Assembly (NCBI RefSeq): GCF_000423125.1
Contig: NZ_AUHJ01000007.1
Span: forward strand, 124,001 to 188,000
Direction: 5' to 3'
Source of the DNA: Haliea salexigens DSM 19537
Lineage (GTDB): Bacteria > Pseudomonadota > Gammaproteobacteria > Pseudomonadales > Halieaceae
DNA length: 64,000 nucleotides
Shown: positions 11,079 through 20,956 of the stretch, one piece after another
How positions within the stretch are numbered: position 1 is the stretch's first letter
Layout of the letters: every line of letters begins with the position of its first letter
Translations under genes and position numbers: made by a program
Notes under the pieces: model-generated
Database searches by the model: none
Told to the model about the DNA's origin: nothing
Seen by the model: only the letters and a program-made list of their open reading frames with translations

Positions 11079-12071
11079 ATGACGAAGACGATGGCCTGCC
11101 GCCTGGTGGCTCTGTGGTGTTGTTGGCCGGTGTTATCGGTTGGCGCCAGTACAGATTATGGCGATCTCGCTGCGGCGCGGGCACTGGTCGACGAGCTGGC
11201 GGAGGAGCGCGGGTTCAGCCGCGAACAGCTGCTGCAGGTCGTGGCGAGCGCCGAGCGCCAGGAGCGTATTCTCGAGGTCATGGCCCGTCCCGCGGAACGG
11301 GTCAAGCCCTGGTATGAGTATCGGCAGATTTTCCTCACCGAACAGCGGGTTAGCGAGGGGCTGGCGTTTTACCGTGCGCACGAAGACACGTTCCGCCGCG
11401 TGCAGGCGGAACTCGGGGTGCCGCCGGAGATTGTGCTGGCCATTCTCGGCGTGGAGACCTCCTACGGGCGCATCACCGGAAGCTATCGCGTGCTGGACGC
11501 GCTGGCCACACTGGCCTTCGATTATCCGCGTCGGTCCGCCTATTTCAGTCGGGAATTGAAGAATTATCTGATCCTCACGCAAGAACAGCAGATGGACCCG
11601 CTCGCCCTTCAAGGTTCCTATGCCGGCGCCATGGGGTATGGCCAGTTCATGCCGAGTAGCTACCGCAGTTACGCCGTCGATTTCGATGCGGACGGTCACA
11701 TTGATATCTGGAACAATCCGGTGGATGGTATTGGCAGTGTGGCCAACTATCTGCGTCGCCATGGCTGGCGCAGTGGCGAAGGCGTGGTGGTGCCCGCGGC
11801 GGCGTCGGGCGAGGTGCCTGAGGCGTGGTTCGGCCTCGGCCTGGTACCCAAGCGCCGTGTGGATGAGCTGGATGCCGGGGGCCTGCACGCGCGGGCACCG
11901 CTGGACGCCGAAACACAGGTAACGCCTGTACGGCTGGAGTTGGAGGAAGGGTATGAATACTGGCTGGGCCTGCACAATTTTTACGTCATCACGCGCTACA
12001 ACCACAGCGCCCTGTACGCAATGAGCGTCTACCAGCTTAGCCAGCGTCTGGCCGCGGGGCTGGCATTGTGA
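11079..12071 (+). CDS. mltB: Membrane-bound lytic murein transglycosylase B family
   Basis: Cleaves glycan strands to 1,6-anhydro products in the periplasm. 330 residues. A signal peptide is visible (ALWCCWPVLSVGA, cleavage about residue 23); it lacks a lipobox, so it may be the soluble form. Catalytic Glu is in LGVETSYGR, with YAGAMGYGQFMPSSY and the DLDGDGH-like VDFDADGHID. ATG 11079 has GGTGAG upstream; a TTG at 11058 is less likely. Sits between rodA and rlpA. Confidence 0.95.
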   Translation: MTKTMACRLVALWCCWPVLSVGASTDYGDLAAARALVDELAEERGFSREQLLQVVASAERQERILEVMARPAERVKPWYEYRQIFLTEQRVSEGLAFYRAHEDTFRRVQAELGVPPEIVLAILGVETSYGRITGSYRVLDALATLAFDYPRRSAYFSRELKNYLILTQEQQMDPLALQGSYAGAMGYGQFMPSSYRSYAVDFDADGHIDIWNNPVDGIGSVANYLRRHGWRSGEGVVVPAAASGEVPEAWFGLGLVPKRRVDELDAGGLHARAPLDAETQVTPVRLELEEGYEYWLGLHNFYVITRYNHSALYAMSVYQLSQRLAAGLAL

Positions 12072-12892
12072 GCCGGTCGAACCTGCTGCTGGTCGGGCTG
12101 CTGGCGCTGATACTGGCCGGTTGTGCCTCGCGTGGGCCGGGTGTTGTGACGGTGCCCGGCGAGTCGCCTACTGCGCCGGGTGCCCAGATCAAGGACGGTG
12201 CGCCTCCGCGCACTATTCACCCCGACGATGTCCTGGACGCTGTGCCACGGCCAGACCCGATACTTATCGTCGGCAACTTCAGTCCGTATACCGTCAACGG
12301 CGAAACCTACGAAGTGCTCTCCAGCTTTACGAACTACAGCGAGCGTGGCATTGCATCCTGGTACGGCACCAAGTTCGATGGCCAGAAAACCTCAAACGGC
12401 GAGATTTTTGACCTGTATGCGGCGTCCGCTGCGCACAAGACCCTGCCGATACCCTGCTATGCCCGCGTCACCAACCTGGCCAACGGGCGCAGCATGATCG
12501 TGCGGGTGAATGATCGCGGCCCTTTCCACAGTGACAGGCTGATTGACCTTTCCTACGGCGCCGCGGTCAAACTCGGTTTTATGGAAGTGGGCACGGCGCC
12601 CGTTGAAGTGGAAGTGATCAATCTGGCCGGTATCGACGACCGTCGCAGCAACCCGGCAGGGCACTATCGGTTTGTGCAACTCGGTGCCTTTGGTTCCGAG
12701 TCTGCGGCGCAGCGGCTGCGTATCGAGTTGGCGGCATTGGTTACCTCGCCCATTGCGGTCAGCCCGGTGGAATCCGGCGCCGGTCGCCTGTACCGGGTGC
12801 GTATTGGCCCCGTTGCGGCAAACGAGGATATCCTGCAGCTGCAGCAACGTCTTGAAGCCAGTGGTTACAGTGGCACCCAGCTGCTGCCCTGA
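12068..12892 (+). CDS. rlpA: Septal-ring lipoprotein RlpA (lytic transglycosylase)
   Basis: Outer-membrane lipoprotein acting on denuded glycans at the septum. The lipobox LAGC lies at residues ~16-19. The double-psi barrel follows (GIASWYGTKFDGQKTSNGE, VRVNDRGPF), then a C-terminal SPOR domain from about residue 195 (GHYRFVQLGAF). 274 residues. The GTG start overlaps the mltB stop as GTGA. A short hairpin without a T-run (12897-12911) follows the stop codon. Confidence 0.95.
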   Translation: MSRSNLLLVGLLALILAGCASRGPGVVTVPGESPTAPGAQIKDGAPPRTIHPDDVLDAVPRPDPILIVGNFSPYTVNGETYEVLSSFTNYSERGIASWYGTKFDGQKTSNGEIFDLYAASAAHKTLPIPCYARVTNLANGRSMIVRVNDRGPFHSDRLIDLSYGAAVKLGFMEVGTAPVEVEVINLAGIDDRRSNPAGHYRFVQLGAFGSESAAQRLRIELAALVTSPIAVSPVESGAGRLYRVRIGPVAANEDILQLQQRLEASGYSGTQLLP

Positions 12893-12964
12893 CGCGGCGG
12901 GTTCGACCCGCTTCCCGGCGCTCGCTGCGCCATTCATGTCCCAACATTTCAGGCCCTGTTAGTT

Positions 12965-14128
12965 ATGAAGCGTTTTCTGTTTTCCCTGCTGGTCGTTCTT
13001 GTCACCGGTTCCGCCTCCGCAGCTATTGTGCCAGCGCCGCCGCAAGTGGCTGCCGAGGCGTATCTGCTGATCGACGCCGATACCGGCACCGTGCTGGCGG
13101 AGGGGAATGCCGATGACCCGCGCCCACCTGCCAGCCTGGTCAAGATGATGACCGCGTACGTGCTTGCCGGTGAAATCGAATCCGGTCGGGTGTCCGCAGA
13201 CGATATGGTGACGGTAAGCCGCAACGCCTGGTCGCAGAACCCGGTGTTCAACGGTTCCTCCCTGATGTGGATTGAACCCGGCAAGGACGTCTCAATCAGC
13301 GACCTCGAACACGGCATCATCATCTCCTCAGGCAACGACGCCACGGTCGCGGTGGCCGAGCACCTTGCCGGTAGCGAAGATGCCTTTGCCGATATGATGA
13401 ACAGTTACGCCAAGGCCCTGGGCATGACCAGTTCTCATTTTGCCAACTCCCACGGCCTGCCCGCCGACGGCCAGGTGGTGACTGCCCGCGACCTCGCCAA
13501 ACTGTCCGCGGCGATGATTAATGATTTCCCCGAGCACTACTCCCTCTACAAGAAGCGCGAGTTCACCTACAACAATATTCGCCAGTACAATCGCAATTCG
13601 CTACTGGGTGAGGATGCCTCCGTTGATGGTATAAAAACTGGTTATACCAAGGAGGCGGGGTACGGCCTGGTCGCCTCCGCTGAACGCGATGGTATGCGCC
13701 TGATTTCCGTTGTGCTGGGAACCCGTAGCCCCACAGCGCGCAAAAACGAAACGCGCGGACTCCTCAACTACGGCTTCAGGTTCTACGAGACGGTGGCGTT
13801 GTTCAGCGCTGAACAGGAACTGGAACAGCCGCGCGTCTGGAAAGGGCTGCAGGACAGCGTGGCCGTTGGTGTCATGGAAGAGGCGCTGGTAACGCTGCCG
13901 CGCGGCCAGCGTGAAGCGATGGAAACGCAGGTCGAACTCAACGCCACCCTCATGGCGCCCATTGCCCGCGGTGACCAGGTGGGCACGGTGCGCCTGACCC
14001 AGGCGGGTGAGACGGTGTTCGAGGCGCCGGTCGTCGCCCTGGCCTCCGTTGAGCAGGCCGGCTTCTTCGCCAGGATATGGGACAGCATCCGCCTCTGGTT
14101 CAGCCAGTTGTTCAGCGTGGAGGGGTAA
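12965..14128 (+). CDS. dacA: D-alanyl-D-alanine carboxypeptidase, PBP5/6 type
   Basis: Trims the terminal D-Ala of wall pentapeptides; anchored to the outer face of the inner membrane. 387 residues with a signal peptide ending near ASAA, nucleophile S57 in PASLVK, SGN at 122-124 and KTG at 224-226. A C-terminal amphipathic helix (FARIWDSIRLWFSQLF) supplies the membrane anchor. Only 8 nt separate it from ybeD. Confidence 0.96.
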   Translation: MKRFLFSLLVVLVTGSASAAIVPAPPQVAAEAYLLIDADTGTVLAEGNADDPRPPASLVKMMTAYVLAGEIESGRVSADDMVTVSRNAWSQNPVFNGSSLMWIEPGKDVSISDLEHGIIISSGNDATVAVAEHLAGSEDAFADMMNSYAKALGMTSSHFANSHGLPADGQVVTARDLAKLSAAMINDFPEHYSLYKKREFTYNNIRQYNRNSLLGEDASVDGIKTGYTKEAGYGLVASAERDGMRLISVVLGTRSPTARKNETRGLLNYGFRFYETVALFSAEQELEQPRVWKGLQDSVAVGVMEEALVTLPRGQREAMETQVELNATLMAPIARGDQVGTVRLTQAGETVFEAPVVALASVEQAGFFARIWDSIRLWFSQLFSVEG

Positions 14129-14136
14129 CAGCCGCC

Positions 14137-14406
14137 ATGACAGAGCAAGAACCGCCGCGTATCGAGTTTCCCTGCGAGTACCCGATCAAGGTACTGGGAC
14201 GCAGTTCCGACGGCTTTTTCAGCCTGATTGTGGAGGTGTTTGAGCGCCATGCTCCGGGTTTCGACCAGGAAACCATCACCGTAAAGGGCAGCGCCAAGGG
14301 AACCTTCACGTCGCTGACCATCACCATCACTGCCACCGGCCCGGATCAGCTGGAGGCACTGCACCAGGACCTGATGGCAACGGGCCAGGTGCAAATGGTG
14401 ATCTGA
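14137..14406 (+). CDS. ybeD: YbeD/DUF493 family protein
   Basis: 89 residues with the DUF493 hallmarks [11 protein letters not shown] and the small alpha-beta (ACT-like) pattern. Placed between dacA and lipB as in E. coli. Biochemical role not established; a regulatory role for lipoylation has been suggested by context only. Confidence 0.93.
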   Translation: MTEQEPPRIEFPCEYPIKVLGRSSDGFFSLIVEVFERHAPGFDQETITVKGSAKGTFTSLTITITATGPDQLEALHQDLMATGQVQMVI

Positions 14407-14408
14407 CC

Positions 14409-15059
14409 ATGGACGTTGTCTGTCGCCGGCTGCCGGGGCGCGCCGATTACCTCGCCACCCTGCAGGCGATGAAAACCTTCACGGACAATCGGGATGCGGA
14501 TACCCCCGACGAGCTGTGGTTGCTGCAACACCCTCGTGTGTTCACCCAGGGCCAGGCAGGCAAGGCTGAGCATGTGTTGGCCCCCGGCGACATACCGGTG
14601 ATTCAGGTGGATCGGGGTGGCCAGGTGACCTATCACGGCCCGGGTCAGTGGGTACTCTATCTGCTGGTGGATTTGCGGCGCCGCGGCCTGGGTGTGCGGC
14701 AACTGGTCACCCTGATTGAGAACAGCATCGTGCAGGTCCTCGCAGATTACGGCATTCACGCCGCCCCCCGCGCCGATGCACCTGGCGTTTACGTAGACGG
14801 TGACAAAATTGCTTCGCTGGGCTTGCGTGTGCGCCGGGGCTGCAGTTACCACGGCCTGGCACTCAACGTGGACCTCGACCTGGAACCGTTTTTGCGTATC
14901 AATCCCTGTGGTCATGAGGGGCTGCGGGTTACTTCCATGGCGCAGTGTTTGCCCGACCAGTCTGCGCTGGATATGGGTAAGGTGGGCGATGCTTTGTTCG
15001 CCGCGCTGCGCGGACAGCTTGCAGCCGCTACCACTGTTCCCCAAGCCCGCGGCACATAA
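14409..15059 (+). CDS. lipB: Octanoyl-[ACP]:protein N-octanoyltransferase
   Basis: Transfers octanoate from ACP to lipoyl domains. 216 residues with [12 protein letters not shown], the catalytic lysine in DKIASLGLR and the nucleophilic Cys in INPCGHEG. lipA, usually next, is absent here: an enoyl-CoA hydratase gene follows. Confidence 0.96.
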   Translation: MDVVCRRLPGRADYLATLQAMKTFTDNRDADTPDELWLLQHPRVFTQGQAGKAEHVLAPGDIPVIQVDRGGQVTYHGPGQWVLYLLVDLRRRGLGVRQLVTLIENSIVQVLADYGIHAAPRADAPGVYVDGDKIASLGLRVRRGCSYHGLALNVDLDLEPFLRINPCGHEGLRVTSMAQCLPDQSALDMGKVGDALFAALRGQLAAATTVPQARGT

Positions 15060-15120
15060 GCCCCATCGTACGCTTCCATCACGCGGTAGAATAACCGCAA
15101 GCATTCGAAGGAAGCCTGCC

Positions 15121-15921
15121 ATGAATACAGTCAATCCCCTGTTGATCGAGCGTCACGGCCCTGTTGAGTGGCTGACCCTGAACCGGCCTGAGCGCAGTAA
15201 TGCGCTCAACGCCGCACTGGTCGATGCGCTGCTGGATTATTTTACCCAACTGCGCGAGCGTGAAGAGGTTCGTGTGGTGGTACTGCGGGCCGCGGGGCGT
15301 AACTTTTGTGCCGGTCTTGACCTGACAGAGCCGGAGTTCAACCCGCAACCGCGTTCGCCGCAGGGTATCTGGAAGGTACAGCGCCGTATTGCAGCCATTT
15401 ATCAGGCGATGCGCGCCTGTCCGCAACCGATTGTGGCTCTGATACAGGGTGCCGCCTGTGGTGGTGGCTTCAGCCTTGCGCTCGCCTCTGACGTGCGCAT
15501 TGCCGCGGAATCGGCGCGCATGAATGCGGCCTACCTGTCCATTGGCCTGACGGGTTGCGATATGGGCAGCAGTTATTTTCTGCCGCGTCTGGTGGGTACT
15601 GCGTTGGCCTCAGAGCTGTTGCTGACAGCGCGCTTTATCCATGCACCGCGGGCACTGGCAACCGGCCTTGTATCGTCCGTGGTAGCCGCAGAGGAGCTGG
15701 CTGCGGAAGCCCAGGGCTTGGTCGACGACATGCTGGCGGCGACGCCGATGGGGCTGCGCCTGACCAAAGAGGCGTTGAACTATGCAATCGATGCCCCCAG
15801 CCTGCAGAGCGCCATGGCCATGGAGGATCGCCACCAGACCCTGCTCGGCCTGAGTGATGACGCGGCGGAGGCGGGGCTCGCCTTTGTCGAGAAGCGCCCC
15901 CCGGTGTTTCGCGACCGCTAG
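15121..15921 (+). CDS. Enoyl-CoA hydratase/isomerase family protein
   Basis: Crotonase fold, 266 residues. The oxyanion-hole segments are RNFCAGLDL (~60-68) and GAACGGGFSLALASD (~110-124). The hydratase glutamates usually seen after the second loop are not clear: MNAAYLSIGLTGCDMGSSYFLPRLVG has Asp/Gly instead, so isomerase or another crotonase reaction is possible. AAGGAAG lies upstream of the ATG. Convergent with the response regulator. Substrate unknown. Confidence 0.9.
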   Translation: MNTVNPLLIERHGPVEWLTLNRPERSNALNAALVDALLDYFTQLREREEVRVVVLRAAGRNFCAGLDLTEPEFNPQPRSPQGIWKVQRRIAAIYQAMRACPQPIVALIQGAACGGGFSLALASDVRIAAESARMNAAYLSIGLTGCDMGSSYFLPRLVGTALASELLLTARFIHAPRALATGLVSSVVAAEELAAEAQGLVDDMLAATPMGLRLTKEALNYAIDAPSLQSAMAMEDRHQTLLGLSDDAAEAGLAFVEKRPPVFRDR

Positions 15922-15928
15922 TTGCCCT

Positions 15929-16459
15929 TCAGCGCCGAACTGGGCGTTTCTGCAGTTTGCGCTGGAGTGTACGTCGGTGCATGCCCAGCGCGCGGGCGGT
16001 GGCGGAAATGTTGCCATCGTTGGCATTCAGTACGCGCTGCAGATGTTCCCATTCCAATCGGTCCAGGGAGGGAGGCTGTGCGGCGTGTTCCGGTGCAGGC
16101 TGTTCGCCACAAAAGGCCAGCAGGATCTCGTCCACGGTTGCCGGCTTGCATAGATACTGGGTTGCGCCCAGCTTGATGGCTTCGACGGCGGTGGCGATAC
16201 TGGAGTAGCCGGTGAGCACCACCAGGCTCGCAGTGGGCGCCTTGCTGAGCAGGTCCGGCAGCGCGGCGAGGCCTGAACGGCCGGGCATGTTGAGATCGAG
16301 CAATATATGGCTGGGGTCAAATTCCCGGCAGCAGCGCAGGGCCTCCTCGGCGCTGGCGCAGGCTCGGCAGCTAAACCCCCGGCGTTCCAGACCGCGTGCC
16401 AGCACGGCGCTGAAGGTGGGGTCGTCATCTACCAGCAACATCCGCGCAGGGCTATTCAT
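15929..16459 (-). CDS. Response regulator, RegA/PrrA/ActR/RoxR type
   Basis: Global redox regulator class. 176 residues: receiver domain with the acidic pocket DDD at 11-13 and phosphoacceptor D55 (HILLDLNMPG), a short linker, then a C-terminal Fis-type helix-turn-helix (ISATARALGMHRRTLQRKL). That pairing in about 180 residues is typical of the family. The ATG overlaps the kinase stop by 8 nt (ATGAATAG), so the kinase gene is co-translated first. Confidence 0.94.
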   Translation of the reverse strand: MNSPARMLLVDDDPTFSAVLARGLERRGFSCRACASAEEALRCCREFDPSHILLDLNMPGRSGLAALPDLLSKAPTASLVVLTGYSSIATAVEAIKLGATQYLCKPATVDEILLAFCGEQPAPEHAAQPPSLDRLEWEHLQRVLNANDGNISATARALGMHRRTLQRKLQKRPVRR

Positions 16460-17774
16460 CAGCGGCCTCCGCCGGAATGGTGAGCGTTGCCAGGCAGCCA
16501 CCGTCTGCGGGGTTTTCCAGCCGAATGTGCCCACCGTGGCGCTCCGCGGTGGCGCGCGCCAGAATCAGGCCAATGCCCAGGCCGCCGTGTGCTCTTGCGC
16601 CGGTGTCTTCCCGCGGCCCCATGGGCGATGCGGGTGTGGCTGTCGCATTCATGCGCGTCAGCACCTCCTCTGGTGCGCCCGGGCCATCGTCACGCACCGC
16701 GATACTCACGCTGTTGGTGTTCCACCTCACCGTTACCGCAACGTGCTCAGCGCCGGTATCGGCGGCATTGTTGAGCAGGTTCTCCAGTGCCTGTGGCAGT
16801 GTCTGGTCGTAGGAGACCTGCGCTGCGGGTGGTTCGCCCGATACGTGCAACTGACAGGATACGCGCGGGCGCCGGGCCGCCCAATGCTCCACGCAGCTTC
16901 GTACCAGCCGGTCGGCGGGGCGGCGCTGGCGGGTGCCGGCGGCAGAGAGTTCTGCCGTGTTGCTGAGCTCGGCAAGAATCTTGCGGCACTGCAGCAGCTG
17001 CTGCTGCAACAGCGCAACGTCGTCGCGTGCCTGATCGCCCAGGGACGTGTCCTGTTGCAGTTCTTCTGCGAGCAACGTCATGGTGCCAAGTGGTGTACCC
17101 AATTCGTGTGCGGTGCCGGCGGCGAGGCTGGCAACCGCCAGAATCTGGTCGTGACGCAGCCGGTCTTCGCGCCGTCGCATTTCCGTGGCTTCCTGTTCCC
17201 TGAGCACCGCCGCCATGCGCACCACAAAGTAGGTGATCAGGCCGGCGCTGAAAAGGAAGTTGAACCACATGCCCAGGCTGTGCACGCTGCCCTGCTGGTG
17301 GCCCATGGCGGCGTGGGGCGAAAACAGCGGGAACGACACCCGAAAGTACAGCAGCAGGCTGTAGGCGGCCACGGAAGCCGCAGCCACCAGCCAGGTATAG
17401 CGCCAGGGAAGTACCGCTGCAGCGACTACCAGCGGCACAATGTAGTAGGAGATGAACGGGTTGTCGGCACCGCCGCTGTAGTACATCAGCGCGCTCCAAC
17501 CCACGACATCCACCATCAACTGGGCAAAGAAGGTGCGGTTGCCGATGTCACTGGCCGTCGTGCTCCACCAGAGGCTGGCGATGGTAATGACCGCGAGTAG
17601 CACAAGGCTGGCGGTCATCCCCCACAGGCTTTGCGTGGTTCGACTCGCCAGCAACACGTAGGCCAGAACGCCCGCCTGGCCGAGCAGCGCAATGGCGCGG
17701 ATGGCGAGCAGGCTGCGCAGGTTGGCCAGCGAGGGGCTGTAGGCGGATTGGCGTGGATGACGGACTGTGCTCAC
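16452..17774 (-). CDS. Sensor histidine kinase, RegB/PrrB/RoxS type
   Basis: Inner-membrane redox sensor. 440 residues: about six TM segments (~20-190) with GGADNPF at 101-107, matching the quinone-sensing GGXXNPF motif of RegB. The H-box is GTAHELGTPLG with H223, then C263 in LQCRKIL, exactly 40 residues after the His as in RegB (H225/C265). N box ALENLLNNAAD and G boxes DDGPG and GGLGIGL complete the catalytic domain. SenC-like genes are not adjacent. Confidence 0.94.
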   Translation of the reverse strand: MSTVRHPRQSAYSPSLANLRSLLAIRAIALLGQAGVLAYVLLASRTTQSLWGMTASLVLLAVITIASLWWSTTASDIGNRTFFAQLMVDVVGWSALMYYSGGADNPFISYYIVPLVVAAAVLPWRYTWLVAAASVAAYSLLLYFRVSFPLFSPHAAMGHQQGSVHSLGMWFNFLFSAGLITYFVVRMAAVLREQEATEMRRREDRLRHDQILAVASLAAGTAHELGTPLGTMTLLAEELQQDTSLGDQARDDVALLQQQLLQCRKILAELSNTAELSAAGTRQRRPADRLVRSCVEHWAARRPRVSCQLHVSGEPPAAQVSYDQTLPQALENLLNNAADTGAEHVAVTVRWNTNSVSIAVRDDGPGAPEEVLTRMNATATPASPMGPREDTGARAHGGLGIGLILARATAERHGGHIRLENPADGGCLATLTIPAEAADE

Positions 17775-17866
17775 AGGTGGAGTATACCGCCGTCACCTGG
17801 CCACAGGGAGCGGCAAAGCGTCGCAGACCCGGAGCAGGCAGACGCGTTGACCGTCATGCAAGTGGC

Positions 17867-20800
17867 TCAGGCGGACGGCTTGTGTTCCTCCGGCGGCAAG
17901 CCCGTGCTCGCCACCGAGCGTGCCGCCAGCAAGCGGTACGCGGCAGGCACGACGTAGAGCGACAGCAGTGAGCCCAGCAGCATGCCACCGATAACCGCGA
18001 GGCCCAGGGGCACCCGGCTTTGCGAGCCCGCGCCGAGTGCCAGGGCAATGGGCAGGGTGCCGAGTACCGTGGACAGCGTGGTCATCAGAATGGGACGGAA
18101 GCGGGCCGCAGCTGCCTCTTCCACGGCATCGCTGATGCTCAACCCCGCCGCGCGCCGCTGGTTGGCGAACTCCACAATGAGAATACCGTTCTTGGTCACG
18201 AGGCCAATGAGCATGATCAGCCCGATTTCCGAAAAGATATTCAGCGTCTGGTTGAAGTACCACAACGTGATGAGGCCGCCGGTGATTGCCATGGGTACGG
18301 TGAGCATGATGGCGAGCGGATCGCGGAAGCTTTCGAACTGGGCCGCCAGTACCAGGTAGATCAGCAGCAGGGCGAGTACAAATACGAAAATCAGGCTGCT
18401 GCCGGTTTCGGCGAATTCACGCGACTGGCCGGCGAGTTCCGTGGTGTAGCTTTCGTCCAGCACTTCGCTGGCCATCTCTCGCATGGCTCGAATGCCGTCC
18501 TCCAGCGCAACGCCCTCGGCGAGGTTGGCGGAAAAGGTGGCGGCGGTGAAACGGTTGAACCGGTACAGCACCGGGGCGGAGCTCTGTTCGCGGACCGTCA
18601 CCAGGTTGGGCAAGGGTACCAGCGTGCCGTCGGCGGCGCGCACGGAAAGCCGGGACAGGTCCGCCGGCTCGTTGCGCCCCCCGCGCACCATCTGGCCGAT
18701 AATTTCATACTGTTCGCCGTCCTTGAGGAAATAGCCGAAGCGCTGGCCGCTGAACGAGGCCTGGACGATGTCGGCGATCTCCCGGGTATTGACGCCGATG
18801 GCTTCAGCCCGGTCGCGGTCGATTTCAAGCACCAGTTCCGGTTGGTTGAACTTGAGGTTAACGTCCACGTAGCTGAATGCGGGGTGCTGCTGGGCGCGCT
18901 CCAGGAAGCGCGGTATGACCTCGCGCACCTTCTCGATATCGGTGTTCTGTACCACGAACTGCACGGGTAGGCCGCGCCCGCCTACATTGATGGTGTCGAA
19001 CTGGCGTACGAATGCCTGCAGCTGGGGGAACTCTGCGAGTGCTGCCGTTAGGCTGGTCGCTACCTGCGCCTGGGTCTGCTCACGCTCTTCCGGGGCCTTT
19101 AGTACTACCCGGGAGAAGCCGGTGTTGACCGTAGTCGAGGAGCCAAAGCCAGGCGAGGTGACGGTCAGGCGTGCGCGCAGGGCATCGCCGCCGGCTTCGG
19201 CGATCAGTGCATCCAGCTCACGCATCGCATCCGACATGTAGTCAAAGCCCGCGCCTTCCGGGCCGCGGGCAGAGACGAAAAGCTGGCTTCTGTCTTCCAG
19301 TGGTGCCAGCTCCTGGGGCATGCTGCGAAACAGGATTACGATCAATGTCAGGCAGGTCAGCAGGATGAGTGCGGCCCAGCTGCGATGGCGCAGGAAGGCT
19401 CGCAGAGAAGCCCGGTAACCGTCGGCGAGGCGCTCGAAGAAGGGTTCCGTTGCGCGATACAGTGCCGGGTGCTGCGCCCGGTTCTTGAGAAAGCGCGCAC
19501 AGAGCATGGGGGCCAGTGTCAGGGCAACGAACGAGGAGATGATCACTGCGGCGGCGAGGGTGACGCCGAATTCACGAAACAGTACGCCGGTGAGGCCGCC
19601 GAGGAAGATCAACGGCGCGAACACGGCCACCAGCGCCAGCGTGGTGGCGATCACAGCGAAAAAGATTTCCTTGACGCCCTCTGCCCCCGCGATAGCTGGC
19701 TTCTGGCCCTGTTCGATGCGCTTGTAGATGTTCTCTACCACCACAATTGCATCGTCCACCACCAGGCCAATTGCCAGCACCATACCCAACAACGTCAGCA
19801 CGTTGATGGAAAAGCCTGCCAGATAGAGCACAAAGAAGGTGCCGATCAAGGCAATGGGAATGGTCAGCAGGGGGATGATGGTGGTGCGCCACTCCCGCAG
19901 GAAGGCGAAGATCGTGGCGCACACCAGCAACAATGCAATGCCCAGGGTCTGCATGACTTCGAGAATGCTGGCGCGAATGAACGTGGTGGTATCGAAGCCG
20001 ACAGCGACATCGACGTCGTCCGGCAAATCGCGTTCGATGATCGCCAGTCGCCGGTAGAACTCATCGGCAATCGCGATTTCGTTGGCGCCGCTTTGTGGAC
20101 GCAGCACCACCCCGACGTTGGTGATGCCATCGCGGCGCAGCACGGTGCGTTCATTCAAGGGACCGATTTCGGCTCGCCCGACGTCGCTCAATCGCACGAG
20201 GCGGTCGCCTTCCTTGCGAATAACCCGGTTGTTGAAATCTTCCGGGTCATCGCCGAGTCGACTGAGGGTACGAATGTTGATGTCTATCGTGTCCCCTTCG
20301 AGTGTGCCTGTCGGCAGCTCGACGTTCGCCGCCTGCAGCGCATTGCGCACGTCGATGGCGGTCAGCCCGTGGGCGACCAGGGCATCCGGGTCCAGCCACA
20401 GTCGCATGGCGTATTCCTTGTACCCCCAGATGTCCACCTGGCCCACGCCGGAGATGGTTTCGAAGCGGGACTTGAACAGGTTGTCCGCCAGTGCGCTGAG
20501 TTCCATCAGGTTGCGTTGCTGACTGCGTACACTGAGGAATATGATCGGGTCGCCGTCGGCATCGGCCTTGTAGATGGTGGGGGCCTCTGCCGCATTGGGC
20601 AGCCTGCGCATGGCGGAGCCAACCCGGTCGCGAATGTCATTGGCCGCTGTGTCCAGGTCGTCGCCCAGCGAGAATTCCGTGGTGACGGTGCTCAGGCCCT
20701 CACGGCTTATGGAGGTCATGGTGCGAATGCCGGCGACCGTGTTGAGCTCTTCTTCCAGCGCCTCGGTGATCTGGCTTTCCACCACGCTGGCGTTGGCGCC

Positions 20801-20956
20801 CGGGTAGGCGGTCTGCACAGAGATGATGGGCCGCTGGGCCATGGGGAATTCGCGCACGCCCAGTTCGCGCAGGCCAATCAGGCCGAAAACGATGATGACA
20901 ATGGACATCACCACCGCCAGGACCGGACGGCGGATGCTGACTTCGTGCAGCGCCAT
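17867..20956 (-). CDS. RND efflux pump permease, HAE-1 family
   Basis: Proton-driven tripartite exporter in the inner membrane. 1029 residues, full AcrB-type length with twelve TM segments. TM4 has the proton-relay acidic pair in GLVVDDAIVVVEN and TM10 the lysine in LVTKNGILIVEF. HEVSIRRPVLAVV is a typical N-terminus. The start overlaps the adaptor stop by one base, so the two form an operon. No TolC-like channel gene is nearby; substrate unknown. Confidence 0.95.
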   Translation of the reverse strand: MALHEVSIRRPVLAVVMSIVIIVFGLIGLRELGVREFPMAQRPIISVQTAYPGANASVVESQITEALEEELNTVAGIRTMTSISREGLSTVTTEFSLGDDLDTAANDIRDRVGSAMRRLPNAAEAPTIYKADADGDPIIFLSVRSQQRNLMELSALADNLFKSRFETISGVGQVDIWGYKEYAMRLWLDPDALVAHGLTAIDVRNALQAANVELPTGTLEGDTIDINIRTLSRLGDDPEDFNNRVIRKEGDRLVRLSDVGRAEIGPLNERTVLRRDGITNVGVVLRPQSGANEIAIADEFYRRLAIIERDLPDDVDVAVGFDTTTFIRASILEVMQTLGIALLLVCATIFAFLREWRTTIIPLLTIPIALIGTFFVLYLAGFSINVLTLLGMVLAIGLVVDDAIVVVENIYKRIEQGQKPAIAGAEGVKEIFFAVIATTLALVAVFAPLIFLGGLTGVLFREFGVTLAAAVIISSFVALTLAPMLCARFLKNRAQHPALYRATEPFFERLADGYRASLRAFLRHRSWAALILLTCLTLIVILFRSMPQELAPLEDRSQLFVSARGPEGAGFDYMSDAMRELDALIAEAGGDALRARLTVTSPGFGSSTTVNTGFSRVVLKAPEEREQTQAQVATSLTAALAEFPQLQAFVRQFDTINVGGRGLPVQFVVQNTDIEKVREVIPRFLERAQQHPAFSYVDVNLKFNQPELVLEIDRDRAEAIGVNTREIADIVQASFSGQRFGYFLKDGEQYEIIGQMVRGGRNEPADLSRLSVRAADGTLVPLPNLVTVREQSSAPVLYRFNRFTAATFSANLAEGVALEDGIRAMREMASEVLDESYTTELAGQSREFAETGSSLIFVFVLALLLIYLVLAAQFESFRDPLAIMLTVPMAITGGLITLWYFNQTLNIFSEIGLIMLIGLVTKNGILIVEFANQRRAAGLSISDAVEEAAAARFRPILMTTLSTVLGTLPIALALGAGSQSRVPLGLAVIGGMLLGSLLSLYVVPAAYRLLAARSVASTGLPPEEHKPSA

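Noticed and set aside
15121-15921. Calling this gene a standard crotonase hydratase (paaF/fadB type)
   Set aside because: The second catalytic glutamate is not visible, so only the superfamily is claimed.
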